DNA from: Cymbidium sinense
Taxonomy: Eukaryota > Streptophyta > Magnoliopsida > Asparagales > Orchidaceae
Assembly (NCBI GenBank): GCA_021442155.1
Contig: CM038214.1
Span: forward strand, 48,924,703 to 48,988,702
Direction: 5' to 3'
Length of the DNA: 64,000 nt
Part shown: positions 36,361 through 46,700 of the stretch, piece after piece
Position numbering within the stretch: the stretch's first letter is position 1
Layout: each line of letters begins with the position of its first letter
Notes under the pieces: generated by a model
Seen by the model: the letters and a program-made list of their open reading frames with translations, nothing else
Databases searched by the model: none
What the model was told of the DNA's origin: nothing
Position numbers and translations under genes: made by a program

Positions 36361-36919
36361 ATAAAACCCACAAAAGGGGAGAAATTTTATTGTCACAAAG
36401 AAGGATTACAAAAGTCCTTAAGAGGGGAAAATCTCAAAACTAATGCTTCAAGAGCTACAATCAACCTAGAGAGAAAAATCCCCAAACTATTACAACTAGA
36501 AGAAAGAAAAAGAAAAAGAAACTTAAGAAAATGAGCAGCCAAACAAAAGCCAAAAAAAGCAGCCAAAGACCATAAATAGAACAGCAAGAGAGGGAGGGAA
36601 GTAGAAGCAACAAGTAAAAGTCGACAAGTGCAAAGAAAAGAAGAAATACTTGTAGAAAGGAAATCAAGAGAAAGGTTAAGAAATAAAGAAGAGAAAGGGA
36701 GGGAAAGTGAAAGAAAGGCTCAGGTGTAGAAAAAGGGGCAACCAAATTTTTGAGCATCAAACTCAAAAAGAAGGGTTACAATAAAAAAAAAGGCTACCAA
36801 CCAAAAGCGGATAAAAGGAACATCTAGCCATCATTGCCAACAAACCTCAAAATGCACAACCAAGCAAAGTTATCCAAGAACAAGGGATAGCAACCACCAT
36901 CATAGAAGGAGAAAAAAAA
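36361..36919 (-). other. 3' untranslated region of the antisense LINE
   Basis: Pyrimidine-rich in sense orientation, aligned with the 3' end of the second LINE (56580-57065) through shared segments such as GAGGTTTGTTGGC, GATGGCTAG, GGATTTTTCTCT, TAAGGAC and AATAAAATT. The minus-strand open frames at 36393-36766 arise from its T-rich, stop-poor composition and are not genes. Confidence 0.8.
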
Positions 36920-37402
36920 TTAAGTAAATCTGACATAAGGCAAACCAGCTTTATCTAAGTTAGAAAGGCCTCTTAATTGCTTTGGAATTTTATCATTGGA
37001 AAACAAAGTAAAATCAAAGATTACTCCCCAAACTAAAAAAGTCAAAGCATTACCTTCTCTCAAAATATGAGTCATCTTAAAAGACAGTTTAGAAATAATA
37101 GCATTAATATTCCTAAGTAAATAGAAAAGTTTAGAATTACCCTTGTGATTAGAACTAATCATAGTAACAACCATCTTAGCATCAGATTCTAACCAAATGG
37201 AAAGAAAATTCCTGTCCAAACAAAGCTTAAGAGCATGATAAATAGTCATCAATTTAGCCAAAACAATAGAAGTAGTAGAGAGAGGAGTCGAAAAAGCCAA
37301 AACAATACTCCCAAGATTATTACAAAAAATACCACCATAGCTAGACTTTTTAAGTGCAACAGAGCCATCCGTATTAATTTTAATACAATTAGAGGCAATC
37401 AA
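36920..37402 (-). pseudogene. LINE ORF2 RNase H domain, catalytic residues lost
   Basis: A 160-codon open frame covers the domain. It starts IKINTDGSVALKKSSYGGIF with the first catalytic Asp in NTDGS. The second position reads VLAKLMTIYHALKL where the sister LINE has AELLVVYHALKL, so the catalytic Glu is Lys here. The third motif, LESDAKMVV, keeps its Asp. The fourth, HILREGNALTFL, has Thr where the sister copy reads CADFLA. Two of four acidic residues are therefore gone. The frame then ends in LRGLSNLDKAGLPYVRF, close to the sister's C-terminus. The Met used as start is internal to ORF2. Confidence 0.85.
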
Positions 37403-37960
37403 TAAATGATTTTATAAGAAGGAGTCATAATAAGGAAACTTAATACCCAATTTAGAAGCAACAAACTTGTAACCTCTAAAATGAGTACCACTAAAGCCCT
37501 TGTGTAAAGATAAATTTTTTTCTTTAGTCATAGCAATAATCCTCTTATGATTCATAGGCACATTATGATGTTTAGCATCATTTCTATCAAGCCAAATAAA
37601 CCAAATCAAAGTAACACCCATAATAATTTTGATATGCCCTTTGACAGCATTAAGAAAGTCGAACTAAGGGCATTAAATTAAAATTACCATTAAAGAATTA
37701 AGGTTGAATAAGTCCTCATACCAATTCCAAACTTTAGAAACAATAGCACCATTAACAAATACATGACTAACATTCTCAATATAAAAAAACACAAGCATTT
37801 AGAAGGAAGATAAAACCTTTCTCCAAAAGTAAAGAATCAACGCAATAAAACCCCTTAAAATCCTCCAAACAAGAATAGAATAAGAGGTAGGAATAATGTT
37901 ATTCCAAATCTTAAAAGACAAAAGAGGGTTTATTATCTCTAATATGGTGCCAAGTATCTT
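37403..37960 (-). pseudogene. LINE ORF2 zf-RVT region and linker to RNase H
   Basis: The open frame at 37412-37621 contains TLIWFIWLDRNDAKHHNVPM, the conserved segment between the zinc-binding region and RNase H in plant L1 elements. The sister LINE has the same at 55150-55215. Upstream, a decayed counterpart of the sister's CMCCYHIENVSHVFVN motif is recognisable near 37770-37810 in broken frames. Confidence 0.75.
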
Positions 37961-38349
37961 TAAAGAAAAATCACCATTACTAGAAATGTTGTAAAGAACG
38001 ATCGAAATAATACCATCAATAGGAATCTTGATGATATTATTACAAATGGAATCAGAATCAAGTCATACAAAAGAGAATGATTCCAATCACCATTTAAAAT
38101 AAAATGATTAACTTTCAAAAGAAGTAGAGTGAGTATTAAGCATAGAATCAATAGATGTCTCCCCATCCAATTATCTTGCCAAAAGAAAGAGGAGCCACTA
38201 TTAATATGCTAGAAAATGAGAGGTTTTTTACTTTTAATTTAACACAAAGGTGTTTCCAAATAAAGTCACCATGCTTATAGCTACAAGTTAAAGGATGTTT
38301 ACCCTTTGCGGTATTTATAATTCATAAAATTAGCCCAAAGACTAACATT

Positions 38350-39600
38350 CTTCACGAAATTCCACCAAAGTTTATAAGAAAAACATTAGTGGAATCCAAG
38401 GACTTGACCAAGACAACCTTCAAATAAAGTACCACACATGTTAGACCAAGAAGACCAATGAAGCCTTTTGGCCGAAAGTCTAGAGCCCCCAAAAAAATTA
38501 TTAAAAATCCTTTCAATCTGTGTAATAATAAGAGAAGTTGGAACAATATTAACCAACAAATAAAAAGGAAGAGAGTAGAGAATACTTTTAGTAACAATTA
38601 ATCTACCACCAAAAGATAAAAAATGAAATTCAAGGGTAGAAATCTTACTCTGAATATTTTGGATAACCTCATCAAAAAGGTGAGACCTCTTGGGACCATA
38701 GTATAAAAGGAGAACCTATATACTTGATAGGAAAATTGATGAGAAAATCCATAATATCCTTAATTATATTGATTCTATGAGTAGAAATAGAAATAGGGGA
38801 TAAAATAGCTTTTAGTACTAACCAGAGGCCACTTTCCTTTTCAAACTTATTCAAAAGACCTTCAATTTTTAACATATTATAATGAGCCATTACAAAATAT
38901 AATGAAGTAATCAACAAAACTTAAGTGGGATATAGCCAAACCACCAAGATTCACGAAATACATGCTAGAATTCTTCTCAAACAAAAAAATTAAAGCCAAC
39001 AAGATAAATATTCAATAGCAATAATAAAAGTGATGGAGAAAGAGGATCACTTTGTAATACCTTAGAAGACTTAAAGAAGCCAAAATTTTCACCATTAATA
39101 ACTAAAGAGAACCAAACATTACAAATGATATTGTTAACCAAAGAGATAAATTTAGAGCTGAATAAAGAAAGAATGATGTTAAAAAATCCCAAGAAATGTT
39201 CTCATAAGCTTTAGTAATATCAAGCTTAAAAGTTAATTTCCACCTCTAGTTTTTTACATTTAAGTCATGAATTAATTCTTGCAAGCAAGATGTTGTCAGA
39301 GATAGTCCTACCTTTCACAAAGCTAGTTTGATTAGGAGAAATAATCTTAGGAAGAAATTTACCAAGCCTACTAGTCAAAATTTTAGAAATCAATTTATTA
39401 AAGAAAGTACAAAGATTAATAGTCTTAAATAATTTCAGAAGTCAAGATTATCTTTCTTGGGAATAAGAACAATTTTTGTAGAAGTGAAATATTTAAGAAT
39501 AGAATTCCCAAGAAAGAAACCCCTCACAGCATTAACAAGATTAGATTTAATAATAAACCAAGCTTTTTGAAAGAATAAAGTAGAGTAGCCATCCCCTACA
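38350..39600 (-). pseudogene. LINE reverse transcriptase, catalytic FADD box changed
   Basis: On the minus strand, motif A is visible near 39185-39235 (LDITKAYENISWDF, interrupted by a frame shift). Then comes the ORF at 38977-39192 with CNVWFSLVINGENFGFF and SDPLSPSL, where the family has QGDPLSP. The catalytic box reads FVDY at 38907-38918, inside LSF-VDY-FIIFCNG, instead of FADD, so the second catalytic Asp is lost. Downstream parts (38672-38917) keep FPIKYIGSPF, like the LPFKYLGVPL segment of plant LINEs. The enzyme made the first-strand cDNA when active; this copy is dead. Confidence 0.85.
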
Positions 39601-40059
39601 AGAATCATCATTCATACCATTATAAATATTAAAATTTCCTCATCAAGGAGGAGCAACCAAGCAATCATTATCCTTAAGAAACATAATAGAAGGAATGATA
39701 GAGGGTTAGATAACTATCAAGTTGATAATTTTATTTAAAGATCTTTAAAATAGTTCATAATAGAAGAAAAAAATATCCTCTTTTTTGGTGATTCAAGAAC
39801 CATTAGAATTCTCAATTTTATGGATTTTCCTAAGAACTCTCCTTTTCATAACCAAAGCATGAAAATATTTGGTGTTTCTTTCTCCCTCATGAAGATGTTT
39901 AGAAGCATCCTTTTGTCTCTAGTAGGTTTCCTCCATATTCTGAAACTTAATGAGGTTATCTTTAGCTTCAGTAAGGTTAGAGCAAAAAGAAGAATCATTA
40001 ATAACATGTTCATCCAAATCTTTCACCTGTTTCTCCATGTTGATATTATCGAAAAGATT

Positions 40060-40904
40060 TTTAAATAATTTCTATTCAACCAATTAATATGATGCTCAAG
40101 CCTTTTCAATTTAAGCTAAAATCTCTTCATACTAAAAGTAGAATCATTAGGAGCAAGAGGAGCATACCTATTAGAAGAAATAACATCAAGAAAATAACTA
40201 CCTTGCAACCACATATTCTGAAATCAAAAATTTTTAATGACATTATTGCTATGAACAACATCCTTAATGGAAATCAAAAGAGAAGCATGATCTGAGAGAG
40301 TTCTACTAAGGTGTTCAACTGAAGTCAAAGGCCAATGGTTATTAAATAAGGCACAATCTCAACATTTCCAAAGTCTATGATTATTCCAAGTAAACTAAGA
40401 GCCAATAAAACCAACATCATGCAGATTACAATCCAGGATCATATTCAAAAAATCTTCCATAGAATGTAAATTGAAGAACCCCTTTCCTTTCATTCATAGA
40501 AAGGACCATCTTGAAATCCCACCAACAATCCAAGAATCATTAATAGTAGAAGCAAAAGTAGATAATTGATCCCAAAGAATCCTCCTCTCAATCTTATTAT
40601 AAGAAGCATAAACAAAAGAGCCAAAAGCATGATAATCACCAAAAGAAATATCCACATTTACAACTTGATGAAAATCATTAATGACATTAATAGAAAAAGG
40701 ATTATTCCAAAATAACCAAATCTTATTGCTATTGTTAAAAAATAATTGGAAAAACCATTCATTCATTAGCATGCATAATTTTAGAAGAAAAATAAGAGGT
40801 TCAAGAATAATCAAGAAATTGATTATAAACCCTACAAAGGTTCTAATCCTATTCTTAGCAAGAGTACCAATGCCCCTAACATTCCAAATAAGAAAATTAA
40901 ACAT
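40060..40904 (-). pseudogene. LINE ORF2 apurinic-like endonuclease domain
   Basis: The open frame at 40494-40904 starts MFNFLIWNVRGIGTLAKNRI, the usual ORF2 start with the WNVRG motif. It continues with KIWLFWNNPFSI, HQVVNVDIS, FVYASYNKIERRILWDQL and DSWIVGG, where the catalytic GGDFN motif would follow but the frame reads GGISRW, indicating a small shift. The rest of the domain is in broken frames to about 40060. Such endonucleases nick the target for target-primed reverse transcription. The ATG at 40904 is a plausible native ORF2 start. Confidence 0.85.
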
Positions 40905-40929
40905 TAATTCTTATTGGGTAAAGAAGATG

Positions 40930-42294
40930 AAGAAGATCGAGTCGATTTAGAAACTTTAGGAGGAAAATTTTTGAACTATTTTTTCTTTTTCACAAAAATA
41001 GTTTGAAAAATAGTTTCATTCCCCATAGATTCATCATCATAAGGTGCATTAGAACTCTTAACAACTGCATATTTGGTAGGAGATTCCCAGTGATAAGGCA
41101 CTAAAGCATTTTATCCATTAATTGAAGAAAGCATAAAAAAAATTAATCGATTAGCAATTAAAGAAGGAGCATAAAATTTGTTAAGCAAGCAAGAAACAAG
41201 TTGCACAAAATCCATATCCATACCATCAACATCTTCCATATTTAAAGAATTTAAATCATCATGTTCTTTTAGAGGTTCTTGAAAATCAAAAAGGGAAACA
41301 TTATCTTTAAAATTTTTAGGTTGTAGAACACAAGTATCTTTAAAGGAAGAAATCAAAACAAGATTAGCATCATCTTGCACAATTCCTAAAAGCAAAGGAA
41401 TAAAAGTATGAAATGGTTTTCATTCAAAATAACATGTTCATTTCTAGCATTTTCAAAACCATTCTCAAGGTAAAGCATTAGAAAGATTTGAATACCATCA
41501 ACAACATCTTTATCTTTTGAAGAAGTAGAAAATTTATTTTATCGGTTAAATGATCTCATTGATCAATCGACTTATTTTAATAGATTTTTCTTAAGTTGAG
41601 GATGAGCTGAAACAATTTGAAAAGACATGGCCATGGGTTTTTGTGATTGCAAAAAATAGGAAGGTTTTCAAATTCAATCATAAAAATAACCATACTTTTC
41701 AAACCCTATCAAAATCTCCTTAGGAAACTTCTTTGTAACATTAATTTCAACAAGGATATGACCAACTGAAGGTCGAGACTTAGCCACAGTTGCTTGATCA
41801 ATTTGTAAAGGTCTACCAAAAAGACCCAATGCATGAAGAAATTGATAATTAATAAAATGAATCTAAGATTAAAAAGGAATCCAAACCGACACTATAGGAG
41901 ATTCTTCTTGAATGTCAAAAAAGGAGTCCATTTAAGAATGCATTTGATAATTTTAACATAATAAGAATGATGAGAGAGAAAATTTGGCTATAGATCATTA
42001 GATAACTTAATGAGGACATGAGACCATCTAAGCTGAAAATGCACCAAAAGCTTTAAATCATGAAAGAAAAATTGAATATCTTCCATATTAGGTGATAAAG
42101 AAAATTTACCAATTAGAGTAAAGGCATAAGGTTTGGCGAGTTTCTCAATATCCAAATCAGAACTCATTATAGCGAATGCCTTTAAAAGTCATATGAACAA
42201 GATTAATCAAAAATTCAAGGGAGGTTGAAGCATCCTTACCAGGTAAGGCATCTTTGAAGGATTTAGAAGAAGCAACCTTAGATTTACCCAACAT
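40930..42294 (-). pseudogene. LINE ORF1 (DUF4283-like RNA-binding protein), broken
   Basis: A candidate start lies at 42294 with MLGKSKVASSKSFKDALPGK. A decayed domain follows near 42130-41700, with LIGKFSLSPNMEDIQFFFHD, a HVLIKLSND segment and CILKWTPF, as in the DUF4283 domain of plant L1 ORF1. A possible zinc-knuckle remnant (FENLPIFCNHKN) lies near 41690. The open frame at 41111-41395 is the acidic C-terminal part. Frame breaks occur throughout. The ORF at 42319-42513 lies in the 5' untranslated region and is probably not coding. Confidence 0.65.
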
Positions 42295-42530
42295 AAAATC
42301 TACCTTGGAGGAGTAAAATCATGTTTTGCCTTGCCAAATGTCGGATTGAACTCCATGGCAGCCATCAAAATCAAGGGAGAGGAGGATAGCCAGCCAAAGG
42401 TTGAAAAAGAAGGGCTTACTAGTGAACATCCTCACATCAACCAAGAGAAATGATGAAGGAAAATGGGGTTCTTGAATCACTAGATTTTTGAAAGGGGGAA
42501 GGCACATGAACAAGGTTTTTCAATTTGTTT

Positions 42531-42805
42531 AGGTTATTAGGTTAGGGTTAGGGGTTATAGGGTTATAGGGTTTAGGGTTTTAGGTTAGGGTTTAGGGTTT
42601 TAGAGTTTAGGGTTTAGGGTTTAGAGTTTAGGTTTTAGGGTTTAGGGTTTAGGGTTTTAAGATTTATGTTTATGAATTAGGGTTTAGGGTTTAGGGTTTG
42701 TATTTAGGGTTTAGGAATTTTAGGGTTTAAGGTTTAGGGTTTAGGGTTTAGGGTTTACATTTTAGGTTTAGGGTTTAAGGTTTAGTTTAGGGTTTAGGTT
42801 TTTTT
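42531..42805 (+). repeat. Telomere-like repeats (TTTAGGG strand)
   Basis: Mostly GGTTTAGGGTTTAG with occasional TTATAGGG or TTTTAGG variants. It lies between the 5' end of the antisense LINE and the 3' end of the first glycine-rich retroposon. Confidence 0.9.
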
Positions 42806-43285
42806 TAATAGAGAATAAATTTAGATTCAACATATCTTCTTTTTAATTTCATCAACCAAGTATCACCCCAAGTTTTGTAAGACACAAGTGATGACATAGA
42901 TAAAAAATTAGCACCCATAGAGCAAATCAAAAACCCAAGATAAGTATAACCATCTCTACTATAAAGACATAGTTCCATAAGTAGCAGATCGGATAGGCCA
43001 TTCTTTAATTTCTACAGTTCCCATCAGAACTAACCCCTATGTCTCGAGTAGCGAGATCCGTCATCGTAACCTTGATCTCTTCTTCTGCCACCACCATGAC
43101 TTTAACCTTCGTCACTCCTCTCACCTCAAAAACCACTAATACTCTGACCATAACCTTCATATCCACAAGCACCTTGATCCCCCCACCACCATGCGATAGC
43201 GCCACCCACCTTGCTCCATCTGATCTAGACTTAGCCTGTTGTTGTGATGTTCCTGCCATCAAGGTTTGCCCATTCTTAGGGTTTA
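42806..43285 (-). pseudogene. Glycine-rich retroposon copy 1 (processed-pseudogene-like), antisense
   Basis: In antisense it reads from CCCTAAGAATGGG through ACCTTGATGGCAGGAACATC, a Gly/Arg-codon-rich body, a conserved 3' untranslated segment (CTACTTATGGAACTATG, then TCACTTGTGTCTTA, then ACTTGG and GGTTGATGAAATTA) to a short A-run at 42808, next to telomere-like repeats. The 85-codon minus ORF at 43005-43262 is frame-shifted relative to copy 3 at 58210-58422, which shows GGGG and GYGG motifs. The parent may be a glycine-rich or RNA-binding protein mRNA, but that is a guess. The plus-strand ORF at 43039-43308 is its shadow. Confidence 0.65.
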
Positions 43286-43390
43286 TGGTTTATGGTTTAG
43301 GGTTTTAGTTTAGGGTTTAGGGTATGGGATTTAAGGTTTAAGTTTTAGTTTAGGGTTTATCATTTAGGGTATAGGGTTTAGGGTTTAAAG
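43286..43390 (+). repeat. Telomere-like repeats between two retroposons
   Basis: Degenerate TTTAGGG units, including TATAGGG and TTTATGG variants. Confidence 0.85.
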
Positions 43391-43705
43391 TTTTTTTTTA
43401 ATAGAGAACAAATTCAAATTCAACATTTCTTCTTTTCAATTTCATTAACCAAGTAGCAACCCAAGTTTTATAAGACACAAGCGATGACATAGATAAAAAA
43501 TGAGCCCCCACAGAGCAAATCAGAAAACCCAAGATAAGTAGAACCGTATCTACTATAAAGATAGTTCCATAAGTAGCAGATCAGATTGGTCGTTCTTCAG
43601 TTTCTCCACTTCCAATCAAAGCAGATCTAGACTTCACCTCCATTAGCAGATCTAGACTGAGCCTAGTTGATAGTGATGTTTCAACAGCCATCAAGGTTTT
43701 TCTCA
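43391..43705 (-). pseudogene. Glycine-rich retroposon copy 2, shortened, antisense
   Basis: It has the same 3' segment (A-run at 43392, AATAGAGAACAAATTC, AAGTATAAGACACAAG-like body, AAGATAGTTCCATAAGTAGC) and the same 5' junction (CATCAAGG...CATTCTTAGGGTTTAG) as copy 1. The glycine-rich middle is largely deleted: copy 1 has about 240 bp between GTAGCAGATC and the CAGCC/TGCC-ATCAAGG end, and this copy about 120. No open frame remains. Confidence 0.65.
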
Positions 43706-46700
43706 TTCTTAGGGTTTAGGGTTTAGGATTAGTTTAGGATTTAAGATTTAGAGTTTTAAGGTTTAGTGTTTAGGGTTTAGGGTTTATGATTAATTTAATG
43801 TTTGAGGTTTAGAGTTGTTTAGGATTTAGGGTTTAAGGTCTAGGGTATAGGGTATAGGGTTTAGGATAGTTGGTTTAGGGTTAGTTATATGGTTTAGGGT
43901 ATAATATTTAGGTTTTAGGGTTTTTTTTAAAATTAAGTAAACTAGTAAGTTTAGTTTATTTAGTTAATTTTTTATTTATTTGAGTTTATTTTATTTTTAT
44001 TTTTATTTAGGTTTATTTTTTTATTTTTATTTAGTTTAGTTTATTTATTTTAATTTATTTTATATTTCTATTTTAGTTTATTTAGGTTTATTTTTAGTTG
44101 AGTTTTATTTTTATTTTATTTTTTTTAGGTTTAGGTTTTATTTTTTATTTTTAGGTTTAGGTTTATGATTTTATTTTATTCTTTTATGTTTAGGTTTTAG
44201 GTTTTATTTTAGGTTTATTTTTAGGTTTAATTTTCTAGTTTAGGTTTAGATTTATTTTTAATTTATTTTATTTTATTTAGTTTAGGTTTTGGTTTATGTT
44301 TTAGTTTGGTTTTTATTTTATTTTATTTAGGTTTAGGTACTTTTATTTATTTTATTTTTAGGTTTTATTTAGTTTAGGTTTTGGTTTTTAGGTTCTTAGG
44401 GTGTAGGGATTAGGGTTTAGGGTTTAGGGTTTCAAGGTTTAAGGTTTTAGGGTTTAGGGTTTAGGGTTTAGGGTTTAGGGTTTAATGTTTAGTCTTTAGG
44501 GTTTTGGATATTAAAGGTTTAGTGTTTAGGGTTTAGGTTTTAGGGATTAGGGTTAGTTTAGGGTTTAGGGTTTAGCTTTATCTTTAAGATTTTTGGGGTT
44601 TAAGGTTTAGGGTTTAGGGAGTTTTTAGGTTTAGGGTTTAGGTTTAGGGTTTTAGTTAGGGATTTTAGGTTTAGGGTTTAGGAGTTTAGGGTTTAGGTTT
44701 TAGGGTTTAGGAGTTTAGGTATTCTGATTAGATTAGGGTTTTTAGGTTAGTTTAGGTTAGGGTTTAGGTTTAGTTTTAGTTAGTAGGTTTAGGGTTTAGA
44801 TTTTTTTAGGTTTAATTTAGGGTTAGTTTAGGTTTTATTATTTATTAGTTTAGAGTTAAGGTTTAGGTTTAGTTTTAAGTTTAGGGATTTTTTTTAAATT
44901 AAGTAAACCAATAGGTTTAGGTTTATTTTATTTATTTTTTATTTATTTGAGTTTATTTTATTTTATATTTTTACTTAGTATACTTTATTTATTTGTTCTT
45001 TTTATTTTAGTTTAATTTTTTTATTTTTGTTTATGTTTTAGGTTTATGTTTATTTTTTAGTTGAGTTTTATTTTTATTTTATTTTTTGGGTTTAGGTTTT
45101 AGGTTTTGGTTTTTATTTTATTTTTTAGGTTTAGGCTTTAGGTTTTTATTTTAGTTTTATTTTTTTTATTTTTTGTTTAGGTTTATTTTTAGTTTATTTT
45201 ATTTTATTTAGTTTAGGTTTAGGTTTAGTTTATTTTAGTTTAGTATTAGGTTTATTTTATTTTGTTTATTTTATTTTTATTTTAGGTTTAGATTTTTTTT
45301 CTTACTTTAGGGCTTATGTTTTATATTTTTTTATTTTAGGTTTATATTTTAGGTTGCAGTTTTTATTTAGTTTTTATTTTATTTTATTTTAGGTTCATTT
45401 TATTTTAGTTTTATTTTATTTAGGTTTTTTTTTTTAGTTTAGTTTAAGTTTTTATTTATTTTATTTTAGCTTATTTTTTATTTATATTTTATTTTATTTT
45501 AGGTTTAGGTTTAGGTTTAGTTTAGTTTTTATTTTATTTTATTTAGGTTTAGATTTTTATTTATTTTATTTTTAGGTTTATTTTAACTTAGGTTTAGGTT
45601 TAAGTTTTAAGGGTGTAGGGTTTAGTGTTTAGTGTTTAGGGTTTAGAGTTTAAGTTTTAGTGTTTAGGGTTTAAGTTTAGGATTTAGGTTTAGTTTAGGG
45701 TTTAGGGTTTTTATTTGATTTAGGGTTTAAGGTTAGAGTTTGAGGTTTAAGTTTAGGGTTTAGGGATTAGGGTTAGTTTAGAGTTTAGGGTTTAGGGTTT
45801 TTAGAGTTTAGGGTTAGTTTAGGGTTTAGGGTTTAGGTTTTAGGGTTTAGGGTTTAAGGTTTAGGTTTTAGTTGGTTTATTTAGGGTTTAGGGTTTAGGG
45901 TTAGGTTTAGGATTTAGGGTTTATTTTAAAAAAATAAATATAGTTTAGGTTTATTTAGTTTATTTTTTATTATTTTAGTTTATTTTATTTTTTATTTAGG
46001 TATTGTTTTTTATTTTAATTATTTTAGTTTATTTTTTAGGTTTAGGTTATTAGGTTTATACTAATTTTTTTAGCTTAGTTTTATTTTTATTTTATTTTTT
46101 AGGTTTAGGTTTTTTTTTAGGTTTAGGTTTTTATTTTAATTTTTTATATTTAAGTTTTAGGTTTTTATTTTAGTTTTACTGTTTAGGTACCATTTTTTAA
46201 TTTAGGTCTAAGTTTATTATTTATTTTTATTTTATTTTATTTAGTTTAGGGTTTACGTTTAGTTTATTTTAGGTTTAGGTTTAGGTTTTACTTATTTTTA
46301 GCTTATGTTTAAGTTTATTTTATTTTGTTTATTTTTGGTGTATGTTTTTTTTTAGTTTAGGGTTTAGATTTTATTTATTTATTTATAGGTTTTATTTTAG
46401 GTTATTTTTAGGTTTAGGCATTTATTTAGTTTTTATTTTATTTTATTTTATTTTAAGTTTATTTTTTTATTTTAAGTTTTGTTTTTATATTATTTATGTT
46501 TTTTATTTTTTGGTTTATTTTATTTTTTTTAGTTTATTTAAGGTTTTTATTTATTTTATTTTATTTTAGTTTTTATTTTTAATTTTATTTTATTTTTACA
46601 TTTAGGTTTATGTTTAAGTTTAGGTTTAGGTTTATGTTTTAGTTTAGGTTTTTATTTTATTTTATTCTATAATTCTATTTACGTTTAGGTTTTTTAATTT

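Larger units (their letters stand above)
36361..42530 (-). mobile_element. Nearly full-length L1-type LINE in antisense, with RNase H domain
   Basis: Read on the minus strand it has a short 5' untranslated region (about 42530-42295), ORF1 (about 42294-40930), ORF2 with endonuclease, RT, a zf-RVT-like region and RNase H (40904-36920), and a pyrimidine-rich 3' untranslated region ending with AATAAA (about 36390) and CCCCTTTTGTGGG. L1 LINEs with a C-terminal RNase H are known in plants. All parts have stops or shifts. Both ends abut telomere-like repeats; in its own orientation the 3' end runs into CCCTAAA units without a clear poly(A) tail. A second, 5'-truncated copy lies at 54790-57065. Confidence 0.85.

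Noticed and set aside
36393..36766. Overlapping hydrophobic minus-strand ORFs resembling membrane proteins
   Set aside because: They lie in the T-rich 3' untranslated region of the antisense LINE. T-rich sequence reads as Phe/Leu/Ser with few stops.
43039..43308. 89-codon Thr/Ser-rich plus-strand ORF
   Set aside because: It is the antisense shadow of the glycine-rich retroposon, whose sense strand is defined by the shared 3' end and A-run.
46342..46569. 75-codon Phe/Tyr-rich ORF
   Set aside because: It is read through TTTATTTTA-type repeats; low complexity with no codon signature.
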